Below, one piece after another: positions 1 through 12,268 of a stretch of 64,000 nucleotides of DNA. The stretch is from Kappaphycus alvarezii (taxonomy: Eukaryota > Rhodophyta > Florideophyceae > Gigartinales > Solieriaceae): assembly GCA_002205965.3 (NCBI GenBank), contig NADL03000673.1, positions 806,001-870,000 on the forward strand. The letters run 5' to 3'. A program made the position numbers and the translations under genes. Position 1 is the first letter of the stretch, and each line of letters begins with the position of its first letter. Under the pieces are notes generated by a model. The model made no database searches and had not been told where the DNA came from. It saw nothing but the letters and a program-made list of their open reading frames with translations.

Positions 1-570
1 TTGATCATCAGCAAGATGCCTTCAGTGAAACAAGTGGTCCAAGATACTGGACTCTGGCGCAGTGCCAGCACTTTGTATGCGAAGGCCTGACCATAACACG
101 CTCGGTGTCGGGTGATGAAGAGTTTATCTAAACGCGGAGATGTCGTGCGCCGAAACTTCACTACGTCTTGCAGGTGTATATATCACTTTGACGAAGAGGA
201 TTGGACAGACTGAGGATTGAAGCCAACTATTTACAGATAGAGCAAAAAAAATGTTCCTCCATTGTTTTAGAATAGTTTGAAAGGGTTCAAACGTTTACCG
301 CTACACAGGCGTTGTCCGTACGGCACCGTCCATCTGCTGACAGCTCGCTTCCCTCTTACAATACACCATCACTTTCCTTTCCTACATGCCTTTACGCCTG
401 TGCGTCGCTCAAGATCCTGTCCGCTCCTCCTTCATCATCAAGACCCTAATTCCAAATGCGCTCTTCTTGCCAGAGTCCACCTGCATTCTCAACAGTTTCA
501 TACAATTCTCTCGCCTTTCCTCTGTCACTCTCGACTTGGTCATCCCCATCACTCAATAAATTTGCAAGTT
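1..570. other. Left edge, no gene recognised
   Basis: Short overlapping open frames are present on both strands, but none has a recognisable domain or a clear start. The right part may hold the 3' end or 3' flank of the Sel1-repeat gene that runs leftward from about 2.4 kb. Nothing else is supported. Confidence 0.5.
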
Positions 571-2419
571 TCAGCATTGCTTCCCGCTTCCCTCCGACCC
601 TACTTTTGAATATAACTCCACAGCACGTACAGAATCCTTTACTATGTTATCCCCACCTTTCACAAGTAAGTCTGCTAAATACATTGTAGCCAAAGTATGC
701 CCTCGTTCCGATGCAGTCCAGTAACTCCAATCCACGAGCAGTGTTACTCGCCTTATCCAACGTCGAGGAAAGCAGGATGAGCGCAAGATTGTACATCGCC
801 ACTGGTGTTGCGTCAATACTTATGGCCCGCTCAAATAACTGAATCGCGCGTTCAGTATCTTTCTCAATGTGCTCCCCGTAAAATAAAATCGTTGCCAAAT
901 TAACCATAGCGGAGCTATGTCCCTATCCGCGGCTTTTCGTATAGCTCGATAGCCCGAGGAATGTTGGCAGGACATTCTTTCCGCCAGCCTGCAGAAGAGT
1001 AGCGAGATTGAACATGGCATCCAGACTACCTTCTTCGTATATAGCTCGTTGGTATAGCTCCACTGCTTTTTGCGGGTCAGCTTTTTGAATGCGGGATTGC
1101 TGAGAAGGACCCCAAGAGTAATCATGGCTGGTACAAGGTTGTGTTGTGACTGCCCTTTTAAAGATCCACAGCCTTTGGAATGTTAGCAGAGATGTTGGTA
1201 GTTCCATCACGATACATGTTGGCAAGGTTGAATAACGCCGCGGATTGTGTCCCTCGTTCGCAGCTCTTTCGTAGATATGAAGCCGTAAGATTTCCAATAG
1301 TTCCTGTTTGGTTTAAGCTTGCGAGATGTTGCTTGGGATGATTAGCTGGCCAAGGTTGAGAGACGACATGCTCTTGTGCTGGTGGATGTAAAGCCAGGAA
1401 CAAACCTCTCCGAGTGTGGTTAGAAGTTCAAAGTTTCGGAATGGGTGAACAAACAGCGGATACCAGGAATCCAGTGCTGACAGTTGAAGGTCAATTGAGT
1501 GGACAGCATAAATTCTACCCACATTGTAAACTCATGAATGAGCTCTGGGTTATGTCCATGCTTGCTGTTTTCCAGGAGCAAAGAGTATATAGAAGGATTT
1601 TAGCCGCTTTGTTGTCTGCATTGGTATCCATTATAGCACTATTCGCTTCAGAGCTCGCTTTACAATCGAATAGGAGCACCGGGATAGGAGAGAGACCACA
1701 TCCGAGATGCCTCTGAGCACGTGTCTTCTTGCCAGAAATAATCAACAAAGCGTCCCAAAGCAGACAAACTTTGAAACTCAACAGCAGCTATTTCAAGGAT
1801 GTAAAGCGCCCTATCCAAGTTTGAGTCTTTGTCTGCTATTAACTTGTTGGCGTATTCCACCATCATGCTCCCTTGGGCCTCCACAGTCCCGTTGCGAATA
1901 TGGCTCGTAAGTAGCTTTATACTTCTGTCAAGAACTCCTTCAATAACAAAGCAAGCTTGGCGCAATCTCTTACGACTGGCAGTTGAGTACGATACACAGC
2001 CCTTTCCTCTAGTGGAATCGACGAGGTCCAGGTCTCATCACGCAGGGCACCTCGATATGATTGGGATGCCTTTCGCTCTTCACAGTAATCCATCAAAAAA
2101 CCAGGACTCGATAACTCTGAACGACTATTTACCCTGAACGGCAACCAACCATCCCATAACCTTACAAACTCCCCAGTCCCGCTCAATTTGATGCATTCAA
2201 TGCGTATCCCACGACCAATGTTACCCATCGTCATGCGATTTTGGCCCGAAGGGTATTTGTGCGCTTTTGCCAGTCTCTTGATCCGTTGAGCCTACCAGAA
2301 AAAGCATCTCTCCACCATTCCCATTGAAATGTAGTGTCCTCAATTCCATTACTCCTTACGATAGAAGCCTTTACCCTCGTAGTGCCCGCCGAAACCTGAA
2401 ACCGTAGGAAAGCCGACAA
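571..2419 (-). CDS. Sel1-like repeat protein, fragmented reading frame
   Basis: Sel1-like repeats are helical solenoids of about 36-44 residues used as protein-protein scaffolds, for example in ERAD adaptors and signalling proteins. Repeats read leftward on the minus strand in changing frames: AVELYQRAI...DAMFNLATLLQ near 1,020-1,090, AALFNLANMYRDG near 1,200-1,250, AIQLFERAI...VAMYNLALILL near 780-870, MVNLATILFYGE near 870-907, and TLATMYLADLLVKGG near 600-690. A further repeat-like stretch (MMVEYANKLIADKD...DRALYILEIAA) lies near 1,790-1,880, so the gene probably extends to at least 2.2 kb. Upstream pieces (FQWEWWRDAF, VRLWDGWLPFRV) are not recognised. Frame changes about every 100-300 bases; introns explain some, single-base slips probably the rest. 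The family is well supported; exact ends, start and function are not. Confidence 0.6.
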
Positions 2420-2532
2420 GCGCTGAGGTGCACAGTAGCTTCAATGGATATTCCGATGGGTTGCAAAGACGTGCCCCAGTCACGTCATCAGAAGGGTCAA
2501 CAAGGGACTTGACTGACACTGGAAGAACTTCA

Positions 2533-3196
2533 TTATCTCTTAGCTCCGTTTAAATGATTAACTTGTTCTTCTGTTTGGCACTTGTGAATTTTCACCGATA
2601 ACGCGGGGAATGCAAGAATACAAAGTAACATTGCTGCCACTGAGGAAGGGCCACCCTCGAATTGACCAAGTCTCTGCTGAAGGAGACCTCGAACTTCCCA
2701 AAGAAGCCTGACTTGGACACTCCTGTTTCGCAAAAGACGTACAAATTTGAGCCCTCGAGCGCTCGTACAAACCTCGCGGACAGATTTCCAATGACAACAG
2801 GTCTTGTGGCCATCGTAGTAACAGTTATGTCATACGGTATCCTGGGTCGCAACTTAATGTCCTCAACTACAGAACTCGTTCCCACCCAGCTTGCCAGAGC
2901 AGATCTTACAAACTCCATATCGTATCCCATGAATGTCAACGTCTGTTCCATATGCCAGTAACGTTGTTCGGCTTCGTATATTGAAATTCCCGACTTGCAA
3001 TCTCGAGCTCTGCGTGTATACTGGCTAATCGTACTTTTGTCCTTATCAATTCTCCTATCTGGGACGCGACCAAGAGCTTCACGTTCAGAATGCTCGGTAC
3101 CTTTCCCTTGTGGTTTCCAAGGCAAAGTTCTGGACCAACATTAGACTTACTCAACAAAAAATTCAACCTTGCTCTCCAGATACCAAAGCGATCCAT
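2533..3196 (-). CDS. Unresolved coding fragments upstream of the Sel1 gene
   Basis: The longest minus-strand frame (2,592-3,125, 177 codons) begins with a polar stretch and contains EAEQRYWHMEQTLTFMGYD, followed by a segment rich in beta-branched residues. An overlapping frame has a hydrophobic run (AAMLLCILAFPALSV) at 2,580-2,640 that could be a membrane anchor. The fragments run in the same direction as the Sel1 gene and may be its 5' exons or a separate small gene. No family was recognised. Confidence 0.25.
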
Positions 3197-3295
3197 AGAT
3201 CAGTAAACTCGCCGACTTCAAGGACCAGGCGGTTGCAGCGAGAAACGACATTATGTCCCGCGTAAGAACTGGAACGGTATGCTTCCATAAATTCT

Positions 3296-4716
3296 TCAGA
3301 GGGTCCCTGGTTTACTTAGGTCTCCCCTGTTGAACCCTAGTTGAATTTCCAAATTTAGCAAAGCCAAATCTCCACTTTCGAGATCCTGCTCGGTACTCCT
3401 CGTTTCCCCGGCACAGTTGGATCCATCTGTGCTTTCCTCGTCCGTCTCATCCACGCTATTCCCCCTGTGTTTGAAGTCTTGTCCCCAAGCTATCCTTTCG
3501 ACCATTCGATCTCCAATCCCAAGAAGTACTGCAAGCCATTCCAACATCTCGGTATCAAACTTGAGGATTTGTTCTCCGAACATAGGTGGAAACCCCTACA
3601 ATCCTTTTCAACTTGTTTGAGTACAAACGTAACCCTGGAGGGAACCCTTTGCGTAGATTTATGTCCATCGATGCTCCGTAAGGCAACCCGACGCCGGTTT
3701 CCGACACGAAACTTAACAGCTCCGCCTTTGTTACCCGCCCGTCGCGAACATCAGATGGCGGAACCCAATTCTCCCACAACATTAGGTTCCCTGCCCCTGC
3801 TACCTGTAATGTCGAGCTCGCCAATACTTGCGCTGCGAAAAAGTCTCTTCGCCGGTGAAACAACTCAACACAGCCTCCCTCGATATCATGGATTAACTTT
3901 TCGTCGGATCCTCTGCAACACAAAAATCTGCTACCCAGTGAGAGAGTCCCTGCGCCACAAATGTGGCAGCCCAGTGGAGAAATACATCGACTGGTCTCTC
4001 GGCTGCAATCGAATGCGTGAAGGTATAGACCTTCGCAAACCTGTCGCGAAGGCTATGCGATTGACCAAAGAGAGTAAAGGGAGAACGAAAGTCCTAAGAG
4101 GAGGGCGAGCCGCGAAAAAATGGACGGAACACATCTTTCAGCCTGTTGATGGGAGGATTGCTCCAGTAGACAATCTTGCAAGAAACGTCTTTGCCGAAAA
4201 AAGAGTTGGAAATAACTGTGTCGTTGATAAGCACTGGTCCGCCATACGCGATGCCTTTTGTTCGATTGTAAGGGTTTCCTCTTTGGGACAGTGGACGGAG
4301 CCGTTATAATGGATATTCCAAGAGCGCAACGCCATGATGCCTCGCATAGCCCATGTTTGAAAAGATATGACGTGAAGCAGACCATAGATGGTTCGAACAA
4401 GGTGAATGGCGCGAGGACGAGAGCGACGAGCGCGAGGGACATTTCCTTGTAATCCTTGAAGTTGCTTGCAGGTAGATGTAAATATAATGTATACAATCGG
4501 AATGAGGATGAGCAGTAGGAGGGTGATACCCTCGCGCAGGGTAGTTCGGACTGTCTTCCATCGCGGGGTGATGAAATCAGTGGCATAAACAGCGGCCCAT
4601 GGCATCAATATAGCTGTGTATGCGAGGATGACAACGGTCGGATGCTCGGCAAGCTCGGAAGAGACCATTTTGATCGTGAAGGCGATGGAGATACGCACGG
4701 GTAGCGATGAAGTCAT
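3296..4716 (-). CDS. Multi-pass membrane protein, unidentified, fragmented frame
   Basis: The best start is the ATG at 4,716. The first 190 codons contain two clear membrane segments, roughly residues 28-50 (TVVILAYTAILMPWAAVY) and 64-84 (ITLLLLILIPIVYIIF), then a more polar stretch with HLVRTIYGLLHVISFQTWAMRGIMAL. Coding character continues leftward in other frames: HWAATFVAQGLSHWVADF near 3,900-3,980, CVELFHRRRDFFAAQVLA near 3,830-3,870, and an acidic tail ending at 3,296. The layout of several hydrophobic helices with an Arg-rich loop resembles membrane-bound acyltransferases of the fungal wax-synthase-like type, but no catalytic motif was found, so this is only a suggestion. A 280-codon plus-strand frame over the same bases appears to be an antisense shadow. 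Confidence 0.45.
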
Positions 4717-6321
4717 AAGGTAGATATCTCGAGAGCGTTTAGTAAGAGCATGACGGCTTGTTTGGATACTGGATTGATTGCCCTTGAAGCTGGGGGTGGC
4801 GGTTGAGCTGCAGATATCGGAAACGAATTCCAGCGTTTATCAATTGGGAGTGGTGGAAATGGCAGTAGAGAATTGGAAGAAAGAATATCTCAGTTAGAGA
4901 TTTGGCCATTCAAGGGAGGAGTTATTCCCCAGGCACACTACTTCCACTTTAAGTATGAAGTGCGAGCTGCCCATAGGCCTTAACGATTGCTGGACTCCAC
5001 GGGTACCTCTGCTCGTTTCTAGCCATGCGATTGTTTCAAATACTCAAAAGTACAAATGTATCCAGTAATAGAAACTTGTTAAGAGAGTGGCAATAAGGGA
5101 CAGTGCGTTGACATCTTGGTAAACTGTAAATGAAAACGTGTGTGGTTACTAAGCGATGGACCTGACCATCCCTCTACCCTTCCCTCAAAGTAAACCTAGG
5201 TAACTCCAACCAATGCCTATGTTCCAGTACTAAGAATGTTCAAGGGAAGAGGTGACCTTTTATTCAATTGCAGTATGTTCAGTACTGTGCATTTTCATGC
5301 AGGAAATGAGGATTACAGCCGTAAAGATTCGGGGCATTAGTCAACAATGGCCACAGCTACATAAATTCGTTGCTTTGAGGATATTTGTTCTCAACTTCGT
5401 CTGTTTCTTTAGCTCTTGCAATCTTGTCCAACCGCCGCCGTTAACAGTTTTTATGCCAAGACATACTTATCAACGGACAAATAAGTAGCTTTCGACAGAA
5501 CACCTTCAAATAGGATATACTCACGATTTTGCCTACATCGCAGGACAGAGATACACTTGCACGGGCAATGTCTCATTTCCAAACTCGAGATCAACTGCTT
5601 CGCCCACCCTATGACAATCAATTCCTCCTGAATGCAAACAACGCCAGCAAGATTTCTTTAGTGATTCAATCTCTAAAACGTACAATCCAGCAGCAGCATG
5701 CCGATGCCAAGACCGGGGATGAAAGATGAAACCTATTGTCGCATCGTCAAAACAGGCCTTTTTCAGAAACTGCTGCAACCACCCTATGACGTTCCTCCGT
5801 TTCCTCGCGACACGGGTAGATGACTGTAGCCAAGGCGACAACACTCGCTAGCGCTGCAAAGAGGAGATTCGCACCACTTCATTTGTTTGAGGACACCCTC
5901 TATCTTAACACTGTATCTCGACCTGCGCAAACTTTCCAGCGATGACGCTTGCGTCCATGCACAATGTAGCTGGTCGAGGCCACAATCAAGAATGTTTTTC
6001 TGGGTGAGACTTGACTTGCGACCACGTCAGATCCGTGCGGTCCCACAGTTAGAAATGACGCCATGGGATTGTTTACCCACGCACCTCTTCGTGATACTCG
6101 ACAAGGGTACCAGGGCGTCACAATTAAGCCAACGGACAACCGGCTGGCGCAAAAAGGTTTCTGTGGCTACCTCACTACTGGGAAGCAAGGCTGGTGTGCG
6201 AGCTCAGTCTCCGTCTCAAGTTTACAGTTTAGGAGCTACAACTCAAAATCGACGGGTCCAAGCACCGTAGTACAACAAAAATCAATCGTGGGCTCCAACC
6301 GCGACTCGCCACTCCCAGTGC
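4717..6321. other. Intergenic stretch with unrecognised short frames
   Basis: This stretch probably includes the promoter of the membrane-protein gene and the 3' flank of the light-harvesting gene. Frames at 5,529-5,729 (plus, 66 codons) and 5,533-5,844 (minus, 103 codons) overlap, and neither has a recognisable domain. The minus frame has Cys and His residues near its end, but too few to call a zinc site. No RNA gene was seen. Confidence 0.4.
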
Positions 6322-7080
6322 CTAAAACGACGGAAAGACATTACCAGATGTCAGCTGTTCAATGAGATTTTGTTTGGAAATGGTTGCATGGTGAATGGCA
6401 CCAGAGATGGCAATCATAGCGAGCCTGCCGTTCTTCACCTCGTTAGTTTGATACTTGGCCATCTTTTCAGCGTCCTTTCCCAGCCCCAGCGGGTCGAAGA
6501 AAAAGTTGCCTGGGATGCGGTCTGATTTGCCGTTGGTCATCTGGATGACTGCCGGGGTAGACATGATTTCAAAGAATGAGAGCCAATGACGAGCTGCAAC
6601 ATAGAGCCGTTGTGCACACCCCAGTCGTGGCGGTCGTTGATCAGGTGGGGAAATCCTTGTACCATGGGAACTGGTACAGCTCAGCGACAATGTAGCCGAC
6701 GATAGCGAGCATAGAGATGCGGCCATGCTTGATCTCCGCCTCTTGCAAGAACTGGACGTTGATGTAATCGGAAATAGAGAGCGGGTCTGACGGGTTGGAA
6801 ATCGGAAGTTTGGGACTGTTAGTTGTGCTCTACGGTGATCACCGACGCGATTGGCCTCTGGAAATTCGAGGGAATGGGAAACGTTTCAACTTACCAAATC
6901 CAACATAGCCTGGCATGCTCGGGGACAAGTTGGTTGGGGTGTCCATGAACGGGACGGAGGGGCTCTTCTCCTGCATGGTGAAGCGGCGACAGAAGCGGTG
7001 GTAGAACATGATTGCACGGCAGAGCCTGAGAAGGCGGTGCGATAGAGAGAAGGTGTGACAAAGGATCCGACAAAGGCCAT
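6322..7080 (-). CDS. Light-harvesting chlorophyll-binding protein, red-lineage Lhc type
   Basis: This is a thylakoid three-helix antenna protein that binds chlorophyll and carotenoid and passes energy to a photosystem. Exon 1 (7,080-6,895) starts MAFVGSFVTPSL, a plausible plastid-targeting peptide, and reaches SMPGYVGF. A GT-AG intron (6,894-6,787, 108 bases) splits the codon for D, giving VGFDPLSISDY. Exon 2 encodes helix 1 (FLQEAEIKHGRISMLAIVGY, with the ExxxHGR pigment ligand and ion pair), helix 2 near SFFEIMSTPAVIQM, and helix 3 (YQTNEVKNGRLAMIAISG, with ExxNGR), then ends at ...NVFPSF. Three apparent one-base losses interrupt the frame: in the targeting peptide near 6,990, after WYKDFP near 6,650, and before LSFFE near 6,585. 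Both sides of each slip remain conserved, so sequence error is likelier than pseudogenisation. The family is certain; the subfamily is not. Confidence 0.87.
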
Positions 7081-7984
7081 TTTGTTCGAATGTAGCTGAG
7101 ACAGTCAAGAGGGTGTTTGCGCAGGTAGTCTTGAGATGGACGTGCAGTGCCGATCGGCGGAGAAGCGGAATGAGTATGGGGTTATTTAAAGGTCAAAGAG
7201 GGCCAGCGTAGTTCGTTCGAGTGCACAACAGTGTGGTGATTACAAATTCTAATGTTCCCTAACTGTCCGACTCTCCGAAACCCTTGTTTTTCACCAAGCC
7301 GCCTTCCCACCGACCCACATGTCTAACCCCGCGTCAGCAGCCCCAAATCGCCCATATGACACAATACACCTCCCCGGCAGATGTTTTACTCACCCCTCCT
7401 GTACTCTCATCCCCCCGAAAATCTCAGATTACGCACCTACCCTCACCCGCCGAACTACGACACTCAACGTCGATGCAAGAAACGGCCGCCCCGAAAATAT
7501 CTGGACGTGTGGTGCGTAGGCGGCGGGCGTATAGGCGGTGATCTGCGTGTCAGCTGCCAGGTGTCAGAATATGTAGATCGGGTGCGTTGGGTTGGCCGAC
7601 TGCATGCGGCTGGCGGCTGGCAGCTGGCAGCTGGAAGCTGCACGAATGATAAGTGGCGGGATATTTTTGGGGGGTTTGTCGCTTGTTGGTTGGCGGAGGT
7701 TGTGGAATTTGGGATATTTTTCCATTTTCGGCGATGATGGGCAGGTTGAGTATGTTGACGTTCCGGTTGATGACCTCCATTGCCCTCGCTGCCAATCTCC
7801 GCACTTGGTAACTTTGGTGGATACTGTTATTATACTTACAGTATACCAGTATACTACTGTAAGGAGGAAGCCAGGGATCCATACTACGGTACAGTACGTA
7901 CTGTACAGTGCAGTACATGCAGACGGCCTCATCCGAGGCCAGGTTTTACAAGAGCTATGATCGAATCGTCTGCTATAAGGTAGC
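7081..7984. other. Intergenic, upstream of the light-harvesting gene
   Basis: This should contain the promoter of the leftward light-harvesting gene. A low-complexity stretch built from GGCAGCTGGCAGCTGGAAGCTG-type units lies near 7,605-7,640. Several overlapping frames of about 120 codons occur on both strands at 7,550-7,960, but they have no domain and overlap each other antisense. The stretch ends in a palindromic GTAC cluster annotated separately. Confidence 0.4.
7822..7918. repeat. GTAC-palindrome cluster 1
   Basis: The stretch is built from overlapping TACAG/TACTG units. It contains GTACGTACTGTACAGTGCAG, and the related run TACAGTATACCAGTATACTA lies just upstream. It can fold into nested hairpins. 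It is the first of about a dozen clusters with the same core (TACTGTACAGTA) in the window. Confidence 0.7.
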
Positions 7985-10119
7985 CTAGACTATGTATACC
8001 CAGATGGCCATCACGTCTTGAGTCCACAACGTAGGCGATAGCATTGGGAAGGCTGCCAAACCATCATTCGTTGAACAGGACGCTTCTATCATCGGCATTT
8101 CAAAACTGCAAACAGAGGCTACCTGTGGTGGATCTGTGGCAGTGAAATTTTCAGTCTGTGGACGCAAATTCACCGAGTCGCGGAGGTGTAGCCCATAACA
8201 TTTGCGCCTACCTTGGTCTAGTTTTTCGACAATGCCAAGCACATCGCCTTCATTTGATACAGGAGCGGGACGATATATAACTGTGGATCTGTTGGGTGAT
8301 GCAAACGTTCACATCGCTGCCGGCCATGGACGCCACCCTACAGTGTACAAGGCTCGCTTGAAGCTCAACGACTAGAGCCGAGCACACCCGAGCACAAGCT
8401 ACACTACGGATTGCGGTCGATGCTGTGGCGGGTACAATTGCCAAACCTATGCATCAATTGTGGGATGGTTGCCGTCTGGCCTCAGTGTAGTGGGATATTT
8501 GAGCGCGTCAGCCTCGTCGAATATGGGATTTTTGAGATGGCGGCGGAGCATCACGCATAGTAGGACGGTGGGCACGTGAAGACAGGGGCAGGGAGGGGCA
8601 CCAAGAAACGACGTCGGGCCACCAGACAATAGCATATTACAGCGGGCACGGAGGCGAACTGCGATTGAATCATGGTCGGCACTGGTCAGGGGGGTACTTT
8701 GAGATGCCCGTTCCCAATATCGCTTCCCATATTATGGAATCACCACCTCGCCGTTCACGGGTTCGTATCTGAGTGCAGCAGATCCCTCCTGCCCTCCCTA
8801 ATTCAACCGCTGACTTACCGCCGCAGTGCGGGCAGGAGGTCGGACATAAGTCCTCGGCGAGATGTAGAGAACAGCGTTGATGAGGATGCCGCCGTTGAAG
8901 CCATGGTCAGAGCTGGCAATTCTATGGGAACTGACACGTCCAACGGCAAGTGGCAGGTTAATTTGACCCTCCGCAACTGCAGACACTGCACCATTAAATA
9001 CGAGAGAGTGAAAGTCCATTTGTTCGCGATCGAACTGGGCGGCATACGGTTAGCGAGAGGGGAAGGTACAAAGCGGAGCAATTACTGAGCATTGCACACA
9101 CATGCATACGCGAGGTGTCCATGGATGTGCGAGATGTCAATGGATGTGACATCGACAACTGGCATTAAAACAATGGTGAAGCACAGTTGCCAGCATTGAG
9201 CAATTGTCGTCGACCTCCAGTGGCAAGTATAGGCAGATGAGCCATGGAGAACTACGACAATGTCGAAGCCGCTGTTACCAGCAAACGAAAGGGCCAGGAA
9301 TAACTCGTAGGATGCCAGCTTTAACTGGAACCGCGTCAGCCAAAACGGCCAGTTTTTGAAGGAATGCTGGGGAAATGGAAGAGGGCACCCTGCTCCACAA
9401 AAATGTTTTGGACATTACAGACGGTGGTGGTGTTTACTACTAGTGCCTTCTTGTCCCATACCATCGAGTCAGGGGGCCGCAGTCATAGATTTTGCGGAAA
9501 GGAGTGCCACGGCTTGCAACGAAAGCAGGAAACTGAAGGAACCCTCCCTCTGCAGCCTCCTTGCCAATGTTTGCAGCGTAGGGAGATGGCGTGATGAGAG
9601 TGGGAGAGATGCGCCTTTACATCACATTGATGAAGTGAGCCAGCGAAGGCGTATGCGTCTTCAGTTGACGCAGCATTTGTTGGCATGAGCAAGTGTCGAA
9701 GGGTTTGGAAGCGTAAGCAGACTATGACATACTTGTCACCAGGGCTATGTCGGTGAGCATACGAGCGTCATGCATTACTGTGTCAATGCCGGCTGGAACT
9801 CCATTCGAAGCTTGCTCCATAGGTAAATAATCGCGGCCATCGGCTAGCACAGGGGGAAAAATAGCTTCCGTGGTGATGCAACGCCGGGTTTGCCCAATTG
9901 CAATCACGCAAGTCGTGTCAGAAGGCCTTTATAAGTGCAGTTTCGCAGAGGGATAGTCGCGACGATCTTCCGACCCCTGCCTCCCCGCGATCTCCTCAGT
10001 GCGGCATGACGAACTCAAGTTTCATGTCAAACGCCGGAATTGCGGCTTTGAGTAGTCACTCTCCAGATCCACCCACTCGACTCGCCCATCCACCGTGCGA
10101 AGAAACTTTACTTCATTGA
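7985..10119 (-). CDS. Unresolved coding fragments, possibly GAF-domain-like
   Basis: Several minus-strand frames in this stretch have protein-like composition but change frame often. Near 8,220-8,290 one reads STVIYRPAPVSNEGDVLGIV followed by EKLDQG, which resembles the core of GAF domains of cyclic-nucleotide phosphodiesterases (a hydrophobic strand, PxxN, a turn, then GxxxxxxK). An upstream frame at 9,722-9,907 contains ...GIDTVMHDARMLTDIALVTS and ends at a possible GTATGT splice donor. Between them are pieces such as SPYAANIGKEAAEGGFLQFP near 9,510-9,580. Whether this is one gene with introns and slips or unrelated fragments is unclear. The GAF suggestion rests on one short motif. Confidence 0.22.
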
Positions 10120-12268
10120 GTATCTATCGTGTACACTAGAGGTCTGACTATACGGCTAAGAACTAACCGTATGTTCCACGTCAGGCACGTGCAGTGGGGC
10201 TCGCGATAGAATCGCCATTGCATCAGAGACCACAATGCGCAATTTATGCGCTGATAAAGACGTCTTCGGATCACTCCTCTGGTTGTGTTAAACTTCTCTG
10301 CGATCGCGGGATGAAGTCTTTGGAACAGAATAGTGAAATTCCCGCTCACTCGCTCACCTATTTATATACCCACTCGCTCATCTGCTCTCTAGTCCACCCG
10401 CTCACCGCTTGCCAAACGCATCTGCTATCCCAGCTTTTTTCACCCCTCCCCACCTCGTAGTGCCACACTCGCCATCCATCAGACGTCGCGATCATCACTA
10501 TCATCATGCGCAACCCACACTCACCCTTTCCAAACGACAAGACTAAGCGCACACACACTGCCTTAGCCCTGGCATTACTACAGTGCCTCGCACACACATG
10601 ACGCGCAATACTCGCCATGGCAATACCATGAGGTAAGTAATGAGTAAAGAATTCTCGGTTCGGTATAGCGCCTGGTCATCGCTGGAGGCGTACCTAATCT
10701 CTCTCCGTGCGATCACTAATGCCCGTCACGTGACGCGCGTCCGGCGCTTGCGACGTACACGCCCGTGTACATTATTGTTGGCACTATTCGTCGCCCCGCC
10801 GAGAAGGTTGGGCCTAAAGTAGACGTGCACTTTGAACCACCAGGTAATGTACTGGTTGATGGGAATGAGAAGCTGTGATCTGGGGCTTTCCTTGTTGTTT
10901 TGAGGACGCTGGGGTGGGGGTATTTCGGGTGCGATCATGATGTTTGCTGTGGTTCTGGGCTTTGCCTCGGCGTTTCGAAGAATTCAAACGTTGGGTCATG
11001 GGCACCGTATCAGGTTTGGTGGGACAGAGGCGGCGGCGGATAGTTTTGGGGTCGACCCGCCTCTGCACGAATACCATACCGCACAGACGGTCACATCGCA
11101 GCTGCGACTACGGGGCAGCCGGATCTGCTCCCATTAGCTCCGCTCGATTTGCCTCCTCAACGTGAGAGGCTCCGCAAGTTACACGCGTTCGCCTATCACT
11201 CCATTGCGCAATGTCAGCAAGGAAAGTGCTGCAGGCAGCGGTAGAAGGACTAATGATCGCAGAGGCTTGAAACGAATGGTTGCGCTGCCTCGTCTGCCTG
11301 TGGGATCGCTCTGAGGACTGATATCCGCGAAGTTCACGCAAACGCATTCTGCAATCTGAAGACTACCGCATTGCCGCATAGAAACACTATTCTCGCTTTG
11401 CCGATTCCCGTCTGAGTAAACTCTTGCCGGGTCCGAGCAGGATGATAAGGCACACCTTGCGATTCAACAGTTCCCTTGCATGCCTCTCAGTCGGTGTGAA
11501 TTCACAACAAGAAGGCTGCCCTCTCAAGCCAAGCTTTGAGCATGGCAGCGTCGATAGTGAGGCACAAAGACACTGGGCCGTTGCATCTCACACAAGTTTG
11601 CCGCCACACAAGTCATCCTCGGCAGCCTTGGCATAAATCCTGACCTTGACGTCCAGTCATCCACCTCAACAAATCTGTCGAACTCGTCTCACGAAGGAAT
11701 GGTGACCGCCGCACGCAACTTGTCGCCATGAGCAGTTACGAGTCGCGTGGGAACCCCCTCTAGCGATGATGAGGACTCCAGCACAACCTCATCCCCTACA
11801 TCTGATCTTGTTGAGGACTTTCCGATCGGATAGATCACAGCCTAATCTGAAAAGGTGTCCCGATATGTACAGAAATCCCCGGCCAGACGAAGATACCGTC
11901 GATTTAAACCAATTGTCAACACCCGCCAGCTTCAATCCTCAACAACCTTGCCCTCAAGAATGGGAATTCATTTCAGGAAGAAAAGCCTTGACATGGAATA
12001 TCCTCCAAGTTTAATGCGCAAAAGTTCGCAGTGCCCGTCCAAGGAGGAGCGATCCAAGAACCGAAAAGGGCCTGCAAACAAAACACAGTGTCAGCCGGTT
12101 TGAATTAACGAACATCCAAGAAAGAGCGACGACATGACTTAGAACCAACGGACAAAGACGAGAAAGCATCGACAAAAGGGCGGGAGACGAGGCGTAGTAA
12201 AATCAGTTGCTTTCATTCACATGACCTATCTACCCGCTGGAGCTCCCAAGAATTCGACCTAAAACCGT
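10120..12268. other. Long stretch without a resolved gene
   Basis: Short frames on both strands, none longer than about 90 codons and none convincingly recognised. Pro/Ser/Thr-rich low-complexity stretches occur near 10,340-10,500, and minus frames with basic composition lie near 10,726-11,077. Minus-strand peptides near 11,430-11,800 look protein-like but could not be assigned. The right end should contain the 3' flank of the leftward ALY/REF gene. Confidence 0.35.

Noticed and set aside
3467-4309. 280-codon plus-strand open frame, the second longest frame in the window after the eIF3g gene and low-complexity stretches
   Set aside because: It lies antisense to hydrophobic, protein-like minus-strand segments and has no recognisable domain of its own, so it is treated as a shadow frame.
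7822-7918. GTAC-palindrome clusters as a CRISPR array
   Set aside because: There are no regular spacers of constant length, the units overlap each other, and the genome is eukaryotic.
11693-11800. RCC1-like repeat on the minus strand (VACGGHHSF)
   Set aside because: Only one short motif matches and the surrounding frame does not continue the RCC1 pattern, so it may be chance.
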